From the NCBI RefSeq assembly GCF_051020985.1, contig NW_027475145.1, positions 744,001-808,000 on the forward strand: 64,000 bases of DNA. The letters are read 5' to 3'. This DNA is from Nomia melanderi (taxonomy: Eukaryota; Arthropoda; Insecta; Hymenoptera; Halictidae). Shown here in pieces: positions 63,746-64,000 of this stretch. Every line of letters starts with the position of its first letter. Position 1 is the stretch's first letter. Below the pieces are notes generated by a model that saw only the letters and a list, made by a program, of their open reading frames with translations, searched no databases and was not told where the DNA came from. Made by a program: the position numbers and the translations under genes.

Positions 63746-64000
63746 TATCTGTAATAGCACCCGAGATATCACCAGATATATATTGGATTTTTCACTGACC
63801 CTGAGTGTCCGGCCCCATGAGACGGTCGTTCTCTCGGCCCCTGGTGGTCCGAGGTCAATCCCGCTGCACAGATTCATGCGCCAGGGCCTCCTACAGACAA
63901 TGCTCTTTGATTTAGTGCGCTATCTGTAATAGCACCCGAGATATCACCAGATATATATTGGATTTTACCCTGACCCTGAGTGTCCGGCCCCATGAGACGG

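Larger units (their letters stand above)
1..64000 (+). repeat. 175-bp satellite DNA array, about 365.8 monomers, continuous across the window
   Basis: The sequence returns to the same landmarks every 175 bp: TAATAG at p1, GATATC at p14-19, a TA-rich tract ending in ATTGG at p31-35, CGGCCCC at p59-65 and again at p84-90, and TTATTGCG near the monomer end. Monomer starts run from 61 to 63752, which is 364 periods less nine single-base deletions. All copies are in one orientation and no other sequence interrupts them, so both array ends lie outside the window. Long eukaryotic satellite arrays of 150-180-bp units are commonly centromeric or heterochromatic, but nothing in this window proves the chromosomal position. 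I do not recognise the satellite family. There is no stretch of non-repeat DNA to annotate. Confidence 0.98.
26127..64000 (+). repeat. Homogeneous right zone built from nested multi-monomer duplications
   Basis: Monomers here come from a smaller set of types and all are 175 bp. Overlapping duplications with offsets of 5, 6, 9, 12, 16, 17, 20 and 23 monomers cover most of the zone and share private base changes. The higher similarity of copies suggests more recent amplification than in the left 18 kb; that age order is an inference. Confidence 0.8.

Noticed and set aside
1..64000. Recurring 65-, 68- and 99-codon frames on both strands with conserved translations.
   Set aside because: Conservation follows the DNA repeat, not the protein. 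Both strands and several frames are equally 'conserved', and all end at the same satellite stop motifs.
1..64000. A CRISPR array or other direct-repeat/spacer system.
   Set aside because: The 175-bp units abut without variable spacers, and there are no cas-like genes.
1..64000. rDNA spacer repeats, tRNA or small-RNA gene clusters.
   Set aside because: No rRNA segments are recognisable, and I saw neither cloverleaf-forming sequence nor A/B-box promoter motifs in the monomer.
1..64000. Tandem transposon or retroelement copies.
   Set aside because: There are no terminal repeats, transposase or reverse transcriptase frames, poly-A tails or target-site duplications. The unit is far too short and uniformly arrayed.

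Overview
The whole 64 kb window is one head-to-tail satellite DNA array with a 175-bp monomer. I count 365 complete monomers, with partial monomers at both edges (1-60 and 63927-64000). I see no unique sequence, gene, RNA gene, transposon or array boundary, and every monomer lies in the same orientation. I number the monomer from the first T of the near-invariant TAATAG (p1); the first complete monomer starts at 61. The consensus is about 52% GC. Such an array points to eukaryotic heterochromatin, such as a centromeric, pericentromeric or other satellite block. I do not recognise the family and cannot name the organism.

Layout. 61-3908: diverged, mixed monomers. 3909-6707: a patch rich in a TGGCCA-bearing monomer type. 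6708-13353: monomers that mostly copy blocks seen in 1-3.9 kb. 13354-18602: a second TGGCCA-type patch, related to the first. 18603-26126: a transition zone where the monomer types of the right side first appear. 26127-64000: a more homogeneous zone made of overlapping, nested multi-monomer duplications. All nine single-base deletions that shift the monomer phase lie left of 19.4 kb. From 19477 to the end the period is exactly 175 bp over 253 consecutive monomer steps.

Higher-order structure is irregular. Duplicated blocks are offset by 2, 5, 6, 9, 10, 12, 14, 16, 17, 18, 19, 20 or 23 monomers, so no single higher-order period governs the array. The clearest case is at 39.4-50.6 kb, where a 16-monomer tandem duplication was later partly included in a 23-monomer duplication. 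Monomers differ mainly by a small set of linked diagnostic blocks shuffled between copies, which fits unequal exchange and gene conversion.

Nothing here encodes a protein. Each monomer carries tandem stops (TAATAG), and because 175 leaves remainder 1 on division by 3 the reading frame rotates from monomer to monomer. This yields hundreds of meaningless 60-144-codon open frames. I found no new gene system. The points worth attention concern the array itself: its length stability, a diverged monomer patch, two conserved inverted repeats, a possible internal duplication within the monomer, high CpG content, and the nested amplification history.
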